A DNA stretch of 64,000 nucleotides from Hordeum vulgare subsp. vulgare (lineage: Eukaryota; Streptophyta; Magnoliopsida; Poales; Poaceae): contig NC_058521.1 in the NCBI RefSeq assembly GCF_904849725.1, forward strand, positions 561,368,176-561,432,175, written 5' to 3'. Shown here in pieces: positions 22,300-34,800 of the stretch; the first letter of the stretch is position 1; the number at the start of each line of letters is the position of its first letter. The notes under the pieces were generated by a model that was not told the DNA's origin, did not search any database, and was given only the letters and a program-made list of their open reading frames with translations. A program made the translations under genes and the position numbers.

Positions 22300-23906
22300 T
22301 GATACGTCTCAAACGTATCTATAATTTTTGATGGTTTGATGCTGTTATCTTGTCAACTTTGGATGTTTTATATACCTTTATATCTTTTTTGGGACTAACT
22401 TATTAATTCAGTGCCAAGTGCCAGTTCCCGTTTTTTCTGTGTTTTTGACTCTTTTCAGATCTGACTTTGGAACGGAGTCCAAACAGAATAAAATCCCCGA
22501 AATAAATTTTTCCAGAACAAAAGAAGATCGGGGGACTTGAGGGCCAAGGCAGGGTAGCCACAGGGGGCCCACAAGCCCTATAGCCGCCACCAGGGGGGCG
22601 GCGGCTACCACACTTGTGGCCCCCCTAGAGTTCCCCTGCCCTAGCTCTTTCGCCTATATATTCCCTAAAATCCCAGAAAAAATCAGGGCATCCACGAAAA
22701 CACTTTTCCGCCGCCGCAAGCTTCTGTTTCCGCGAGATCTCATCTGGAGACCCTTCCCGGTGCCCTACCGGAGGGGACTTTGGAGTTGGAGGGCTTCTAC
22801 ATCAACATCATCACCTCTCCAATGACTCGTGAGCAGTCCACTTCAGACCTACGGGTCCGTAGTTAGTAGCTAGATGGCTTCTTCTCTCTCTTGGATCTTC
22901 AATACAAAGTTCTCCATGATCTTCATGTAGATCTATCCGATGTAATCCTTTTTGGTGGTGTGTTTGTCGAGATCCGATGAATTGTGGATTTGTGATCAGA
23001 TTATCTATGAATTATATTTGAGTCTTTGCTGATTTCTTATATGCATGATTTGATATCCTTGTAAGTCTCTTCGAGTCTTGGGTTTTGTTTGGCCAACTAG
23101 ATCTATGATTCTTGCAATGGGAGAAGTGCTTGGTTTTGGGTTCATACCGTGTGGTGAAGTTTCCCAGTGACAGAAGGGGCAGCAAGGAACACATCGTGTT
23201 GTTGCCATCAAGGGTAACAAGATGGACTTTTATCATAGATATGAGATTATCCATCTACATCATGTCATCTTGCTTAAGGTGTTACTCTGTTCTTATGAAC
23301 TTAATACACTAGATGCATGCTGGATAGCGGTCGACGTGTGGAGTAATAGTAGTAGATGCAGAAAGTATCAGTCTACTTGTTTTGTACGTGATGCCTATAG
23401 ATATAATCATTGCCATAGATAACGTCACGACTTTGCGCGGTTCTATCAATTGCTCAACAGTAATTCGTTCACCCACCGTCTACTTGCTTTCATGAGAGAA
23501 GCCACTAGTGAACACTACGGCCCCCGGGTCTATTCACAACTATCGTCTCCACTTTCACTTTTACTTTGCTTTGTTTACTTTTTTCTTTCAGTTCTCACTT
23601 TGCAAACAATCTATAAGGGACTGACAACCCCTTCATAGCGTTGGGTGCAAGCTCTTTGTGTTTGTGCAGGTACTTGTGACTCGACGTGATCCTCCCACTG
23701 GATCGATACCTTGGTTCTCAAACTGAGGGAAATACTTACCGCTGCTGTGCTACATCACCCTTTCCTCTTCAAGGGAACACCAACGCAAGGCTCCAAGGCC
23801 GCGGGGAAATCCTTTGCATATTTGCCAAGGAAGTCCCTATAGGCGTAGCCCGTAGCAGCAGGATTCCTGGCGCCGTTGTCAGGGAAGGTCTGTTGTCGAA
23901 GTAGCA
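22300..23906 (+). repeat. F2 3' LTR
   Basis: 1607 bp, TGATACGTCTCAAACG...GAAGTAGCA. It contains the same internal PBS-like motif (about 23866), so that motif is truly part of the LTR. Confidence 0.9.
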
Positions 23907-23911
23907 ATTGA

Positions 23912-24096
23912 CAACCCCTTTTTAGCGTTGGGTGCAAGAGTTTGATTCTTTGTGTAGGTACTGCGATTGGGGCCTTGCTTGTTTCTCCTACTGGATTGAT
24001 ACCTTGGTTCTTAGCAAACTAAGGAAATACTTATCTACTTCGCCGCATCACCCTTTCCTCTTCAGCGGAAAACCAACGCAAGCTCAAGCGGTAGCA
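23912..24096 (+). repeat. F1 3' LTR, right part
   Basis: Continues F1's LTR after F2 (caaccccttttta...gcggtagca) and ends at the aggaa duplication. Confidence 0.9.
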
Positions 24097-24101
24097 AGGA
24101 A

Positions 24102-24361
24102 CAAGGGTGAAAAAGTGTACATGGTTATTCCATCCAAACCTTTCTGAAGTGGACCCCCTCTTAATAGTACAGTTCTCCTCCGACTCAATTCCATCGAAAA
24201 CGAAATGCAGGAAAATAATCGTCTTCACTTTTATCTATCGAGGGACTAGAATCGTCTTGTGTCATATGTAGAATTATATGAAAGGCTTAATGCACACGAT
24301 TAGTCCGCAAATGCATTCTCATCAATCACCAAAACCACTAAGGGAGAAATATGCCCTAACA
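24102..24361 (-). mobile_element. Solo LTR of a Sirevirus-like element, part 2 (minus strand)
   Basis: Reverse complement starts TGTTAGGGCATATTT at 24361 and follows H's LTR start (tgattgatga, gcggactaatcgtgtg, tactattaagaggg). It ends where F1 inserted. Confidence 0.8.
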
Positions 24362-24736
24362 ACGGTGACTCCCGTCGTGGCGGGCAGACAGCGAATAAGT
24401 CTGTGCTTGCCGCAACCATGGCAGAGGCAACAAGAATGAATGGCTTGCCGTGACGTAACCCTAGCATGAGGAGGGCCTTCTGCACGGTCTTGGCGACAAG
24501 GGCGTCATTTTCTGCAATGGAGGTCTCTTGTTGCGCGACGATAGCAACGATGTTCACAACTTCTATTTTGTCCGCCTTGACCTTCGTCCGGCCAGCCCTC
24601 TCCGCCGACTCTTTGGCCCTTTGCTATGACATGACTTCTTTCTTGAGCTTATTATTGTGCATGGGGCGGGGCCGGACGATCACACCGTCGATCATGGTGG
24701 CCGGGATAGCGGTGACGACATGGTTTGGTGCATCGG
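24362..24736 (-). pseudogene. PIF/Harbinger-type ORF1 pseudogene, 5' portion
   Basis: Minus-strand reading gives a basic, Ala-rich N-terminal segment: KESAERAGRTKVKADKIE, later ALVAKTVQKALLMLGLRHGK. This agrees with the N-terminus of the NAM-associated ORF1 family, whose C-terminal part lies at 9239-7430. It is cut at 24737 by the Sabrina-type element. Confidence 0.55.
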
Positions 24737-24937
24737 TGATAACCCACAAGTATAGAGGATCGCAACACTTTTCGAGGGTAGAGTATTCAACCGAAATTTG
24801 TTGGTTCGACACGAGGGGAACCAAAGAATATTATCGAGTATTAGCAGTTGAGTTGTCAATTCAACCACACCTGAAATACTTAGTATCTGCAGCAAAGTTT
24901 CAATAGAAAAGTAGTGTGATAGTAACGGTAGCAGCGG
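24737..24937 (-). mobile_element. Sabrina-type gypsy 3' LTR, left part (minus strand)
   Basis: Starts tgataacccacaagtatag, the inverse of a Sabrina-type LTR end. It is interrupted by element H at the duplicated agcgg (24933-24937 and 47281-47285) and continues at 47286. The presumed duplication on the left is atcgg (24732-24736); the other end lies outside the window. Confidence 0.8.
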
Positions 24938-25263
24938 TGTTAGGGCATATTTTATGCCTAAGTAATTTTGGTGATTGATGACAGTACCGCAAAGGACTAA
25001 TCGTGTGTGTTAAGATTTCAGATAACACATGTCAACGGCACAAGACGACTCGCCCCCTCTTTCCATGGAACAGAACCACGGTGTACTCTACGATTCTCTT
25101 TCTTTGAGTCATAGGAACGCCGTACTATTAAGAGGGGACCCGTAGTGAAAAGGTTTGGGTGGAATCAATTTTGCACGCACACACTTTATCTCCTTTCCCC
25201 TTACCTGCAACTTTGGAGTGACTCTCGCCTCTGTTTTTATCTCATCTAAGCAAAAGTTCTCTC

Positions 25264-25530
25264 AGCGGTAGTACCACTGTGCCTAGCGGTAGTACCGCTA
25301 GTGCTGGCGGTAGTACCGCCCCTGGTCAGCGGTAGTACCGCTCCAGGAGCTTAGTACCGCCTTCCTAGCGGCTGTATTTCGTCGGAACTTTTTGCGAAGA
25401 CTTTCTTGGCGGTGGTTGGCCCGGTAGTGCTTCTGCACTACCGTGGGCCCAACGGTAGTACCGGTGCAGCCAACGGTAGTACCGCTGGAGTGCTAGCGGT
25501 AGTACCGCTGCAGCCAGCGGTAGTACCGCT
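25264..25530 (+). promoter_or_regulatory. Palindrome array GCGGTAGTACCGC in the H 5' LTR
   Basis: About nine copies of AGCGGTAGTACCGCT or close variants, irregularly spaced over 267 bp, ending 46 bp upstream of the TATA box at 25577. The equivalent array in the 3' LTR is at 46254-46499. Confidence 0.9.
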
Positions 25531-25576
25531 AGGCCCGGGCTGTGAGTGGGAAAACGGTTGGATTCCCCCCCCCCAC

Positions 25577-25584
25577 TATATAAG
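25577..25584 (+). promoter_or_regulatory. TATA box of the H LTR promoter
   Basis: ccactatataaggggttc, just after a C-run. Matched in the 3' LTR at 46542-46549. Confidence 0.7.
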
Positions 25585-26314
25585 GGGTTCTTCTTGCTGT
25601 AGAACCCTACCTTTGACCCTCCCAAGCTCCATTGTTGCTCCCTAAGCTCAAAAGTGCCCGATCTCTCTCCCTAGCCAATCAAACTGTTGATTCTTTAGGG
25701 ATTGGTTGAGAAGGCCTAGATCTACACTTCCACCAAGAGAAAAGTTGATTCCCCCACCAATCCCTTGCGGATCTTGTTACTCTTGGGTGTTTGAGCACCC
25801 TAGACGGTTGAGGTCACCTCGAAGCCACATTCCATTGTGGTGAAGCTTCACGGTCTTGTTGGGAGCCTCCAAGCTTTGTGTGGAGTTTGCCCCAACCTTG
25901 TTTGTAAGGTTCGGTCGCCGCCTTCAAGGGCACCTATAGTGGAATGACGGTACTTTGCATCATGTGAGGGCGTGAGGAGAATACGGTGGCCCTAGTGGCT
26001 TATTGGGGAGCATTGTGCCTCCACACCGCTCCAACGGAGACGTACTTCCTGTCAAAGGGAAGGAACTTCGGTAACACATCCTCGTCTTCATTGGTTCCGC
26101 TTGTGGTTATCTCTAACCTTTACTTCGTGTATGCTTATGTTGTTGTCTATCTCTTACTTGTCTTAGTTGTTCTTGTTGTTAGCATCATATAGGTTCACCT
26201 CGTTGTTGCTATTTTAGTGAACCCGTATGTTGCTTACCCTAACTTGCTAAGATTAATTAAAAAGTGGTCGTTGCCTATTCACCCCCCCTCTAGTCAACCA
26301 TATCGATCCTTTCA

Positions 26315-26329
26315 ATTGGTATCGGAGCC
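26315..26329 (+). promoter_or_regulatory. H primer-binding site
   Basis: attggtatcggagcc directly after the LTR CA end. It differs by one base from the tggtatcagagc site complementary to initiator-Met tRNA used by many plant copia elements. Confidence 0.85.
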
Positions 26330-26365
26330 ACGTCTCTTTATTAAGGGTTTAACCACCCGAAGAGT

Positions 26366-27079
26366 ATGGAAGATGATGAGGGAGTTCCCCGTGCACAAAC
26401 CGAGGGCATGGACTCGACTTCGATCACAAGGGACGACTTGAATACGACTATGGCCGCACTCAAGACATCCATGACGAACGAGGTCAAGACCATGCTTAAA
26501 GAGTTAATTGAGGGAATTAAAAACTCTCCGGAACCGGCATTGGTGGTTAAACCCACCACCACGGATTCGGAGGCCAATTGCGTTAGGGAAACGGCTAAAG
26601 GTATGAAACCTTCCTGTCCTCCCGAAAATGATGGAAATGGGACATATGCATCTGTTCCACCACCCTTAGTCTATGGAGGACCGGTTCCCACACCACGTCT
26701 TAATCCTGTTGGTCCTCCTCCTAAGCTTGTAAAAGGTGATTTTGCTAACTAGGTATTTTCTATTAAGTCTCATTTGAATCACAGCTCAACAAATTTGTGG
26801 AGAATCATCGAGCAAGGATATTATCCCCATGATCCAAGAAACCTCACTCCAAGAGAAGAAGCTGACAATCAATATAATCACTCTGCTTTGTTTATTCTCC
26901 AGTCCGCAGTGCCACCTGAAGATCTTCCTCACTTGCGTCCCTTCACTTTGGCCAAGGACTGTTGGGAGCACATTATGGTGTTGTACAAGGGAAGCTCAAG
27001 CATTCAACGGTCCAACTATGAAGTGGTACTTGATAAGGCCGATGAGTTTGTGATGAAGGAAGACGAGGACCCTCGTGAT
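26366..27079 (+). pseudogene. H gag, 5' part
   Basis: The frame starts at ATG 26366 (MEDDEGVPRAQTEGMDSTS) and is interrupted by an in-frame TAG at 26750. It continues in the same frame to 27079, where the Angela-type element inserted in its gtgat target. The region after the stop (LWRIIEQGYYPHDP, LTPREEADNQYN) matches the N-terminal copia gag domain (UBN2-like). Gag forms the virus-like particle and packages element RNA. Confidence 0.85.
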
Positions 27080-28908
27080 TGTTGGAAATATGCCCTAGAG
27101 GCAATAATAAATTAGTTCTTATTATATTTCTTTGTTCATGATAATCGTTTATTATCCATGCTATAATTGTATTGATTGGAAACACAGTGCATGTGTGGAT
27201 ACATAGACAAAACACTGTCCCTAGTAAGCCTCTAGTTGACTAGCTCGTTGATCAAAGATGGTCAAGGTTTCCTGACCATAGGCAAGTGTTGTCACTTGAT
27301 AACGGGATCACATCATTAGGAGAATCATGTGATGGACTAGACCCAAACTAATAGACGTAGCATGTTGATCGTGTCATTTTGTTGCTACTGTTTTTTGCGT
27401 GTCAAGTATTTGTTCCTATGACCATGAGATCATATAACTCACTGACACCGGAGGAATGCTTTGTGTGTCTCAAACGTCGCAACGTAACTGGGTGACTATA
27501 AAGATGCTCTACAGGTATCTCCGAAGGTGTTCGTTGAGTTAGTATGGATCGAGACAGGGATTTGTCACTCCGTGTGACGGAGAGGTATCTCAGGGCCCAC
27601 TCGGTAATACAACATCACACACAAGCCTTGCAAGCAATGTGACTTAGTGTAAGTTGCGGGATCTTGTATTACAGAACGAGTAAAGAGACTTGCCGGTAAA
27701 CGAGATTGAAATAGGTATGCGGATACTGACGATCGAATCTCGGGCAAGTAACATACCGAAGGACAAAGGGAATGACATACGGGATTATATGAATCCTTGG
27801 CATTGAGGTTCAAACGATAAGATCTTCGTAGAATATGTGGGATCCAATATCGGCATCCAGGTCCCGCTATTGGATATTGACCGAGGAGTCACTCAGGTCA
27901 TGTCTACATAGTTCTCGAACCCGCAGGGTCTGCACACTTAAGGTTCGACGTTGTTTTATGCATATTTGAGTTATATGGTTGGTTACCGAATGTTGTTCGG
28001 AGTCCCGGATGAGATCACGGACGTCACGAGGGTTTCCGGAATGGTCCGTAAACGAAGATTGATATATAGGATGACCTCATTTGATTACCGGAAGGTTTTC
28101 GGAGTTACCGGGAATGACGAATGGGTTCCGGGTGTTCACCTGGGGGGGATGGGGGCAACCCACCCCGGGGAAGCCCATAGGCCTTGGGGGTGGCGCACCA
28201 GCCCTTGGTGGGCTGGTCGTACAGACCAAGAGGGCCATATGCGCCAAGGATAGAAAATCAAAGAGAAAAGAAAAAAAAGGAGGTGGGAAAGGAGAGAAGG
28301 ACTCCACTTTCCAATCCTAGTTGGACTAGGATTGGAGGAGGACTCCTCCTCCCCTTGGTGCGCAGCCCTTGGGGCTCCTTGAGCCTCAAGGCAAGCCTCC
28401 CCTCCCTCCTCCTATATATATGGAGCAATTAGGGCTGATTTGAGACAACTTTTGCCACGGCAGCCCGACCACATACCTCCACGGTTTTTCCTCTAGATCG
28501 CGTTTCTGCGGAGCTCGGGCGGAGCCCTGCTGAGATTAGATCACCACCAACCTCCGGAGCACCGTCACGCTGCCGGAGAACTCATCTACCTCTCCGTCTC
28601 TCTTGCTGGATCAAGAAGGCTGAGATCATTGTCGAGCTGTACGTGTGCTGAACGTGGAGGTGCCGTCCGTTTGGCACTAGATCGAAGCGGATCGTGGGAC
28701 GGATCGCGGGACGGTTCGTGGGACGGTTTGCGGGGCGGATCGAGGGACGTGAGGACGTTCCACTACATCAACCGCGTTTCTTAACGCTTCTGCTGTGCGA
28801 TCTAGAAGGGTACGTAGATCAGAAATCCCCTCTCGTAGATGGATATCACCATGATAGGACTTCGTGCGCGTAGGAAAATTTTTGTTTACCATGCGACGTT
28901 CCCCAACA
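27080..28908 (+). repeat. Angela-type 5' LTR
   Basis: 1829 bp. Aligned by eye with 35648-37474 and with the solo LTR at 30071-31853; all share the catattcctccaaccgac-free, ccggaatggtcc-rich central part and the cgacgttcccc end. Confidence 0.9.
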
Positions 28909-30070
28909 GTGGCATCATGAGCTAGGTTCATGCGTAGATGTCTTCTCGAGTAGAACACAAAAGTTTTTGTGGGCGGTGATGTGCGTTTTGCTGCCCTCCT
29001 TAGTCTTTTCTTGATTTCGCGGTATTGTTGGATCGAAGCAGCTCGAACCGACATTACTCGTACGCTTACGAGAGACTGGTTTCATTGCTACGAGTAACTC
29101 TGTTGCTCAAAGATGACCGACGAGTGTCGGTTTCTCTAACTTTAGTTGAATCGGATTTGACCGAGGAGGTCCTTGGATGAGGTTAAATAGCAATTCATAT
29201 ATCTCCGTTGTGGTGTTTGCGTAAGTAAGATGCGATCCTACTAGATACCCATGGTCACCACGTAAAACATGCAACAACAATTAGAGGACGTCTAACTTGT
29301 TTTTGCAGGGTATGCTTGTGATGTCATATGGCCAACGATGTGATGTGATATATTGGATGTATGAGATGATCATGTTGTAATAGTTAATATCGACTTGCAC
29401 GTCGATGGTACGACAACCGGCAGGAGCCATAGGGTTGTCTTTAAACTAACGTTTGTGCATGCAGATGCGTTTACTATATTGCTAGGACGTAGCTTTAGTA
29501 GTAATAGCATGAGTAGCACGACAACCCCCGATGGCGACACGTTGATGGAGATCATGATGATGGAGATCATGGTGTGACGCCGGTGACAAGAAGATCGTGC
29601 CGGTGCTTTGGTGATGGAGATCAAGAAGCACATGATGATGGCAATATCATGTCACTTATGAATTGCATGTGATGTTAATCCTTTATGCACCTTATCTTGC
29701 ATAGAACGACGGTAGCATTATGAGGTGATCTCTCACTAAAATTTCAAGACGAAATTGTGTTCTCCCCGACTGTGCAACGTTGCGACAGTTCTTCGTTTCG
29801 AGACACCACGTGGTGATCGGGTGTGATAGACTCAACGTTCACATACAACGGGTGCAAAACAGTTGCACACGCGGAACACTCGGGTTAAGCTTGACGAGCC
29901 TAGCATGTGCAGACATGGCCTCGGAACACATGAGACCGAAAGGTCGAGCATGAATCGTATAGTTGATATGATTAGCATAGAGATGCTTACCACTGAAACT
30001 ATTCTCGACTCACGTGATGATCGGACTTGAGATAGTGGATTCGGATCATGTACCACTCAAATGACTAGAG
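28909..30070 (+). other. Angela-type 5' leader
   Basis: Begins with a poor PBS (gtggcatcatgagctaggttc, compare tggtatcagagccaggtt). It then runs through non-coding leader with several gatcatgatgatggagatca repeats (29550-29640). Ends at the tagag duplication of the nested solo LTR. Confidence 0.75.
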
Positions 30071-31853
30071 TGTTGGAATTATGCCCTAGAGGCAATAATA
30101 AATATGGTTATTATTATAATTCCTGTATCAAGATAATCATTTATTATCCATGCTATAATTGTATTGAATGAAGACTCATTTACATGTGTGGATACATAGA
30201 CAAAACACTGTCCCTAGCAAGCCTCTAGTTGGCTAGCCAGTTGATCAAAGATAGTCAGTGTCTTCTGATTATGAACAAGGTGTTGTTGCTTGATAACTGG
30301 ATCACGTCATTAGGAGAATCACGTGATGGACTAGACCCAAACTAATAGACGTAGCATGTTGATCGTGTCATTTTGTTGCTACTGTTTTCTGCGTGTCAAG
30401 TATTTGTTCCTATGACCATGAGATCATATAACTCACTGACACCGGAGGAATACTTTGTGTGTATCAAACGTCGCAACGTAACTGGGTGACTATAAAGATG
30501 CTCTACAGGTATCTTCGAAGGTGTTAGTTGAGTTAGTATGGATCAAGACTGGGATTTGTCACTCCGTATGACGGAGAGGTATCTCGGGGCCCACTCGGTA
30601 ATACAACATCACACACAAGCCTTGCAAGCAATGTAACTTAGTGTAAGTTGCGGGATCTTGTATTACGGAACGAGTAAAGAGACTTGCCGGTAAACGAGAT
30701 TGAAATAGGTATGCGGATACTGACGATCCAATCTCGGGCAAGTAACATACCGAAGGACAAAGGGAATGACATACGGGATTATATGAATCCTTGGCACTGA
30801 GGTTCAAACAATAAGATCTTCGTAGAATATGTAGGATCCAATATGGGCATCCAGGTCCCGCTATTGGATACTGACCGAGGGGTCTTTCGGGTCATGTCTA
30901 CATAGTTCTCGAACCCGCAGGGTCTGCACACTTAAGGTTCGACGTTGTTTTATGCGTATTTGAGTTATATGGTTGGTTACCGAATGTTGTTCGGAGTCCC
31001 GGATGAGATCACGGACGTCACGAGGGTTTCCGGAATGGTCCGGGAATGAAGATTGATATATAGGATGACCTCATTTGATTACCGGAAGGTTTTCGGAGTT
31101 ACCGGGAATGTACCGGGAATGACGAATGGGTTCCGGGAGTTCACCGGGGGGGGGGGGGAACCCACCCCGGGGAAGCCCATAGGCTTTGAGGGCCCAAAAG
31201 GGTCCCTATGCGCATTGGAAGAAAAATCAAAGAGAAAAAAGGGGAGGTGGGAAGAGAAGGAAGGACTCCCACCCACCAAACCAAGTCCAACTCGGTTTGG
31301 GGGGGAGACCTTCCCCCCTTGGCTCGGCCGACCCCCTTGGGGCTCCTTGAGCCCCAAGGCAAGGTCCCCTCTCTCCCACCTATGTATACGGAGGTTTTAG
31401 GGCTAATTTGAGACGACTTTTCCACGGCAGCCCGACCACATACCTCCACGGTTTTTCCTCTAGATCGCGTTTCTGCGGAGCTCGGGCGGAGCCCTGCTGA
31501 GACAAGATCATCACCAACCTCCGGAGCGCCGTCACGCTGCTGGAGAACTCTTCTACCTCTCCGTCTCTCTTGCTGGATCAAGAAGGCCGAGATCATCGTC
31601 GAGCTGTACGTGTGCTGAACGCGGAGGTGTCGTCCGTTCGGTACTAGATCGTGGGACTGATCGCGGGATTGTTCGCGGGGCGGATCGAGGGACGTGAGGA
31701 CGTTCCACTACATCAACCGTGTTCATTAACGCTTCTGCTGTACGGTCTACAAGGGTACGTAGATCACTCATCCCCTCTCGTAGATGGACATCACCATGAT
31801 AGGTCTTCGTGCGCGTAGGAAAAGTTTTGTTTCCCATGCGACGTTCCCCTACA
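30071..31853 (+). mobile_element. Nested solo LTR of the Angela/WIS/BARE type
   Basis: TGTTGGAATTATGCC...CCCCTACA, flanked by tagag on both sides (30066-30070, 31854-31858). Sequence on either side is continuous leader of the host element (ccactcaaatgactagag then agatgtactttttgag). A complete copy therefore inserted and later recombined to one LTR. It differs from the host LTRs, for example in a reduced GC-rich segment near 31150-31400. Confidence 0.93.
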
Positions 31854-31858
31854 TAGAG

Positions 31859-34800
31859 AGATGTACTTTTTGAGTGGGAGTTCTTAAGTAATATGATCAA
31901 TTGAACTAATTGTCATGAACATAGTCTAATGGTCTTTGCGAATTACCATGTAGCTTGTGCTATAGCTCTACTGTTTTTATATGTTCCTAGAGAAAAATTT
32001 AGTTGAAAGTTGATAGTAGCAAACTTTGCAGACTGAGTCTGTAAAACCGAGGATTGTCCTCGTTGCTGCGCAGAAGGCTTATGTCCTTAATGCACCACTC
32101 GGTGTGCTACACCTCGAGCGTCGTCTGTAGATGTTGTGAACATCCGACACGTTTCTGATGACTACACGATAGTTCAATACAAAATACTTAATGGCTTAGA
32201 AGCAAGGCGCCGAAGACGTTTTGAAACGTCACGGAACATAAGAGATGTTCTAAAGAGATGAAATTGTGATTTCATGCTTGTGCCCTTGTTAAGAGGTATG
32301 AGACCTCCGACAAGATTCTTTGTCCACGAAGTAAAGGAGAAAAGCTCAATCGTTGAGCGTGTGCTCAGATTATCTGAGTACGACAATCGCTTGAATCAAG
32401 TGGGAGTTGATCTTCCAGATAAGATAGTGATGGTTCTCCAAAAGTCATCGCCTCCAAGCTGTGAGAGCTTCGTGATGAACTATAACATATCAAGGATAGA
32501 TACAATGATCCTTGAGCGATTCGCGATGTTTGACACCGCAAAAGTAGAAATCAAGAAGGAGCATCAATAGTTGATGGTTAGTAAAACCACTAAGTTTCGA
32601 GAAAGGCAAGGGCTAGAAGGGATACTTCGTGAAACGGCAAAGCAGTTGCTACACTAATGAAGAGAACCCAGATTAAACCCAAGCCCAGGACTAAGTGCTT
32701 CTGTTATGAGGGAAACGGTCACTGAGGCGGAGCAACTCTAGATACTTGGTAGATAAGAAGGCTGGCAAAAGTCGAAAGAAGTATATTTGATATACATGAT
32801 GTTGATGTGTACTTTACTAGTACTCCTAGTAGCACGAGGGTATTGGATACCGGTTCGGTTGCTAAGTGATTAGTAACACGAAATGAAAGCTACGGCATAA
32901 ACGGAGAGTAGCTAAAGGCGAGGTGACGATACGTGTTGGAAGTGTTTCCAAGGTTGATATGATCAAACGTCGCACGCTCCCTCTACCATCGCGATTGTTG
33001 TTAAACCTAAATAATTGTTATTTGGTGCTTGCGTTAAGCATGAACATGATTGGATCGTGTTTATTGCAATAGGATTATTCATTTAAAGAGAATAATGGTT
33101 ACTCTATTTGCTTGAATAATCACCTTCAATGGTTTATTGAATCTCGATCGTAGTGTTACACATGTTCATGATATTGGTGCCAAAAGATACGAGGTAATGA
33201 TGATAGTACCACTTACTTGTGGCACTGCCGCTTGAGTCATGTTGGTATAAATTGCATGAAGAGGCTCCATGATGATGGATCTTTATACTCACTTGATTTT
33301 GAATCACTAGTGCTATGCAAATCATACCACATGAGCAAGGCCTTGTTTTCATTGAGATGAAACAAGATAGTAACTTGTTGGAAGTGATACATTTTGATGT
33401 ATGCAGTCCAATGGGTGCTAAGGCACGCAGTGGATATCATTATGTTCTTCAATGACGATTTGAGTGGATACAAGATTATTTACTTAATGAATCACAAGTC
33501 TGAAATATTGAAAAGTTCAATTCTGTTTCGGAGTGAAGTTCGTCGTAACAAGAGGATAAACTGTCTACGATATGATCATAGAAATGAATATCTGAGTTAC
33601 GAGTTTTGGTACGCAGTTAAGACAATGTGGAAATTGTTTCGCAGTTCATGCCACCTGGAACATCATAGTGTGATGATGTGTCTGAATATCATAGCCACAC
33701 ACTATTTGGTATGGTGCATGCTATGATGTCTCTTATCGAATTACCACTATCATTTATGGGTGATGCATTAGAGACAACCGCATTCACTTTAAATAGGGCA
33801 CCGCGTATTTCCGTTGAGATGACACAGTATAGAATGAGTTTGGGGCTTCGACACTTATGTGAAAAAGTTTTACTCTGATAAGCTCGAACCCAAAGCGGAT
33901 AAATGCATCTTCATAGGATATCCAAAATAGTTGGGTACATCTCCCATCTCAGATCCGAAAGCAAAGTGTTTGTTTCTAGAAACGGATCCTTTCTCGAGGA
34001 AAGGTTTCTCTCGAAAGAATTGAGTGGGAGGGTGGTAGAACTTGATAAGGTTATTGAACCATCACTTCAACCAGTGTGTAGCATGGCGCAGGGAGTTGTT
34101 CCTGTGGCGCCTACACCAATTGAAGTGAAAGCTTATGATGGTGATCATCGAGCATCGAATCAAGTTACTAGAAATCTCGTAGGTTGACAAGGTCGCGTAC
34201 TACTGCAGAGTGGTACGGTAACCCTGTCTTGGAGGTCATGTTGTTGAGCAACAATGAACCTACGAGTTATGGAGAAAGCAATGGTGGGCCCGGATTCCGA
34301 CAAATGGCTGTAGGCCATGAAATCCGAGAGAGGGTCCATGTATGAAAACAAAGTGTAGACTTTGGAAGAACTACTTGATGGTCATAGGACTATTGAGTAA
34401 AGATGGATCTTTAAAAGGAAGACATACAATGATGGTGATAAGTCACTATTAAGAAAAGCTCGACTTGTCGCAAAGATGTTTCCGACAAGATCAAACAGTT
34501 GACTATGATGAGACTTTCTCACTCGTAGCGATGCTGAAAGTCTGTTAGAATTATGTTAGTAGTTGCTGCATTATTTATGAAATATTGCACATAAGATGTC
34601 AAAACATTGTTTCCTCGACGGTTTCCTTGAGCAAACATTGTATGTGATACAACCAGGAGGTTTTGTCGATCCTAAAGATACTAGCAAGTATGCAAGCTCC
34701 AGCGATCCTTCAATGGACCGGTGCAAGCATCTCGGAGTTGGATATACACTTTGATGAGATGATCAAAGATTTTGGGTTTGTACAAGGCTTATGAGAAACT

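Larger units (their letters stand above)
16952..23906 (+). mobile_element. F2: complete non-autonomous gypsy-like LTR retrotransposon
   Basis: 6955 bp with target duplication attga (16947-16951, 23907-23911), inside the 3' LTR of F1. LTRs 16952-18559 and 22300-23906 differ in length by one base and look nearly identical, so the insertion is young. PBS candidates match tRNA-Asp (tcgtgccgttgccggggagg near 18571 and tggcgccgttgccggggag near 18648). The interior has one ORF and no protease, reverse transcriptase or integrase. Confidence 0.93.
10567..24096 (+). mobile_element. F1: non-autonomous gypsy-like LTR retrotransposon (interrupted by F2)
   Basis: Bounded by identical 5-bp duplications aggaa (10562-10566 and 24097-24101). 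5' LTR 10567-12134; 3' LTR 15587-16951 plus 23912-24096, split by element F2. LTRs begin TGATACGTCTCCAA and end GTAGCA. After the 5' LTR comes a PBS-like ctcgcgccgttgcggggg, matching the 3' end of plant tRNA-Asp except for a few changes. Before the 3' LTR lies the purine-rich aagcttggggatgc. The 3.4-kb interior has only gag-like remnants and no reverse transcriptase or integrase, so the element depends on a partner in trans. It landed in the minus-strand solo LTR. Confidence 0.9.
24938..26314 (+). repeat. H 5' LTR
   Basis: 1377 bp. Contains a palindrome array (25264-25530) and a TATA box (tatataag, 25577-25584). Closely matches 45928-47280, with one extra palindrome unit. Confidence 0.92.

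Noticed and set aside
25264..25530. Regular short palindromic repeats resembling a CRISPR array
   Set aside because: Spacing is irregular, spacers are short and similar, and the array lies in a plant LTR promoter; the same motif recurs in other LTRs of the family.
25986..26192. 68-codon frame repeated at 46953-47159
   Set aside because: Same position in both H LTRs; hydrophobic by composition, no gene features.
27565..27813. 82-codon antisense frame conserved in three copies (also 30559-30807, 36133-36381)
   Set aside because: All three are the same position in Angela-type LTRs; conservation reflects shared LTR ancestry, not selection on a protein.
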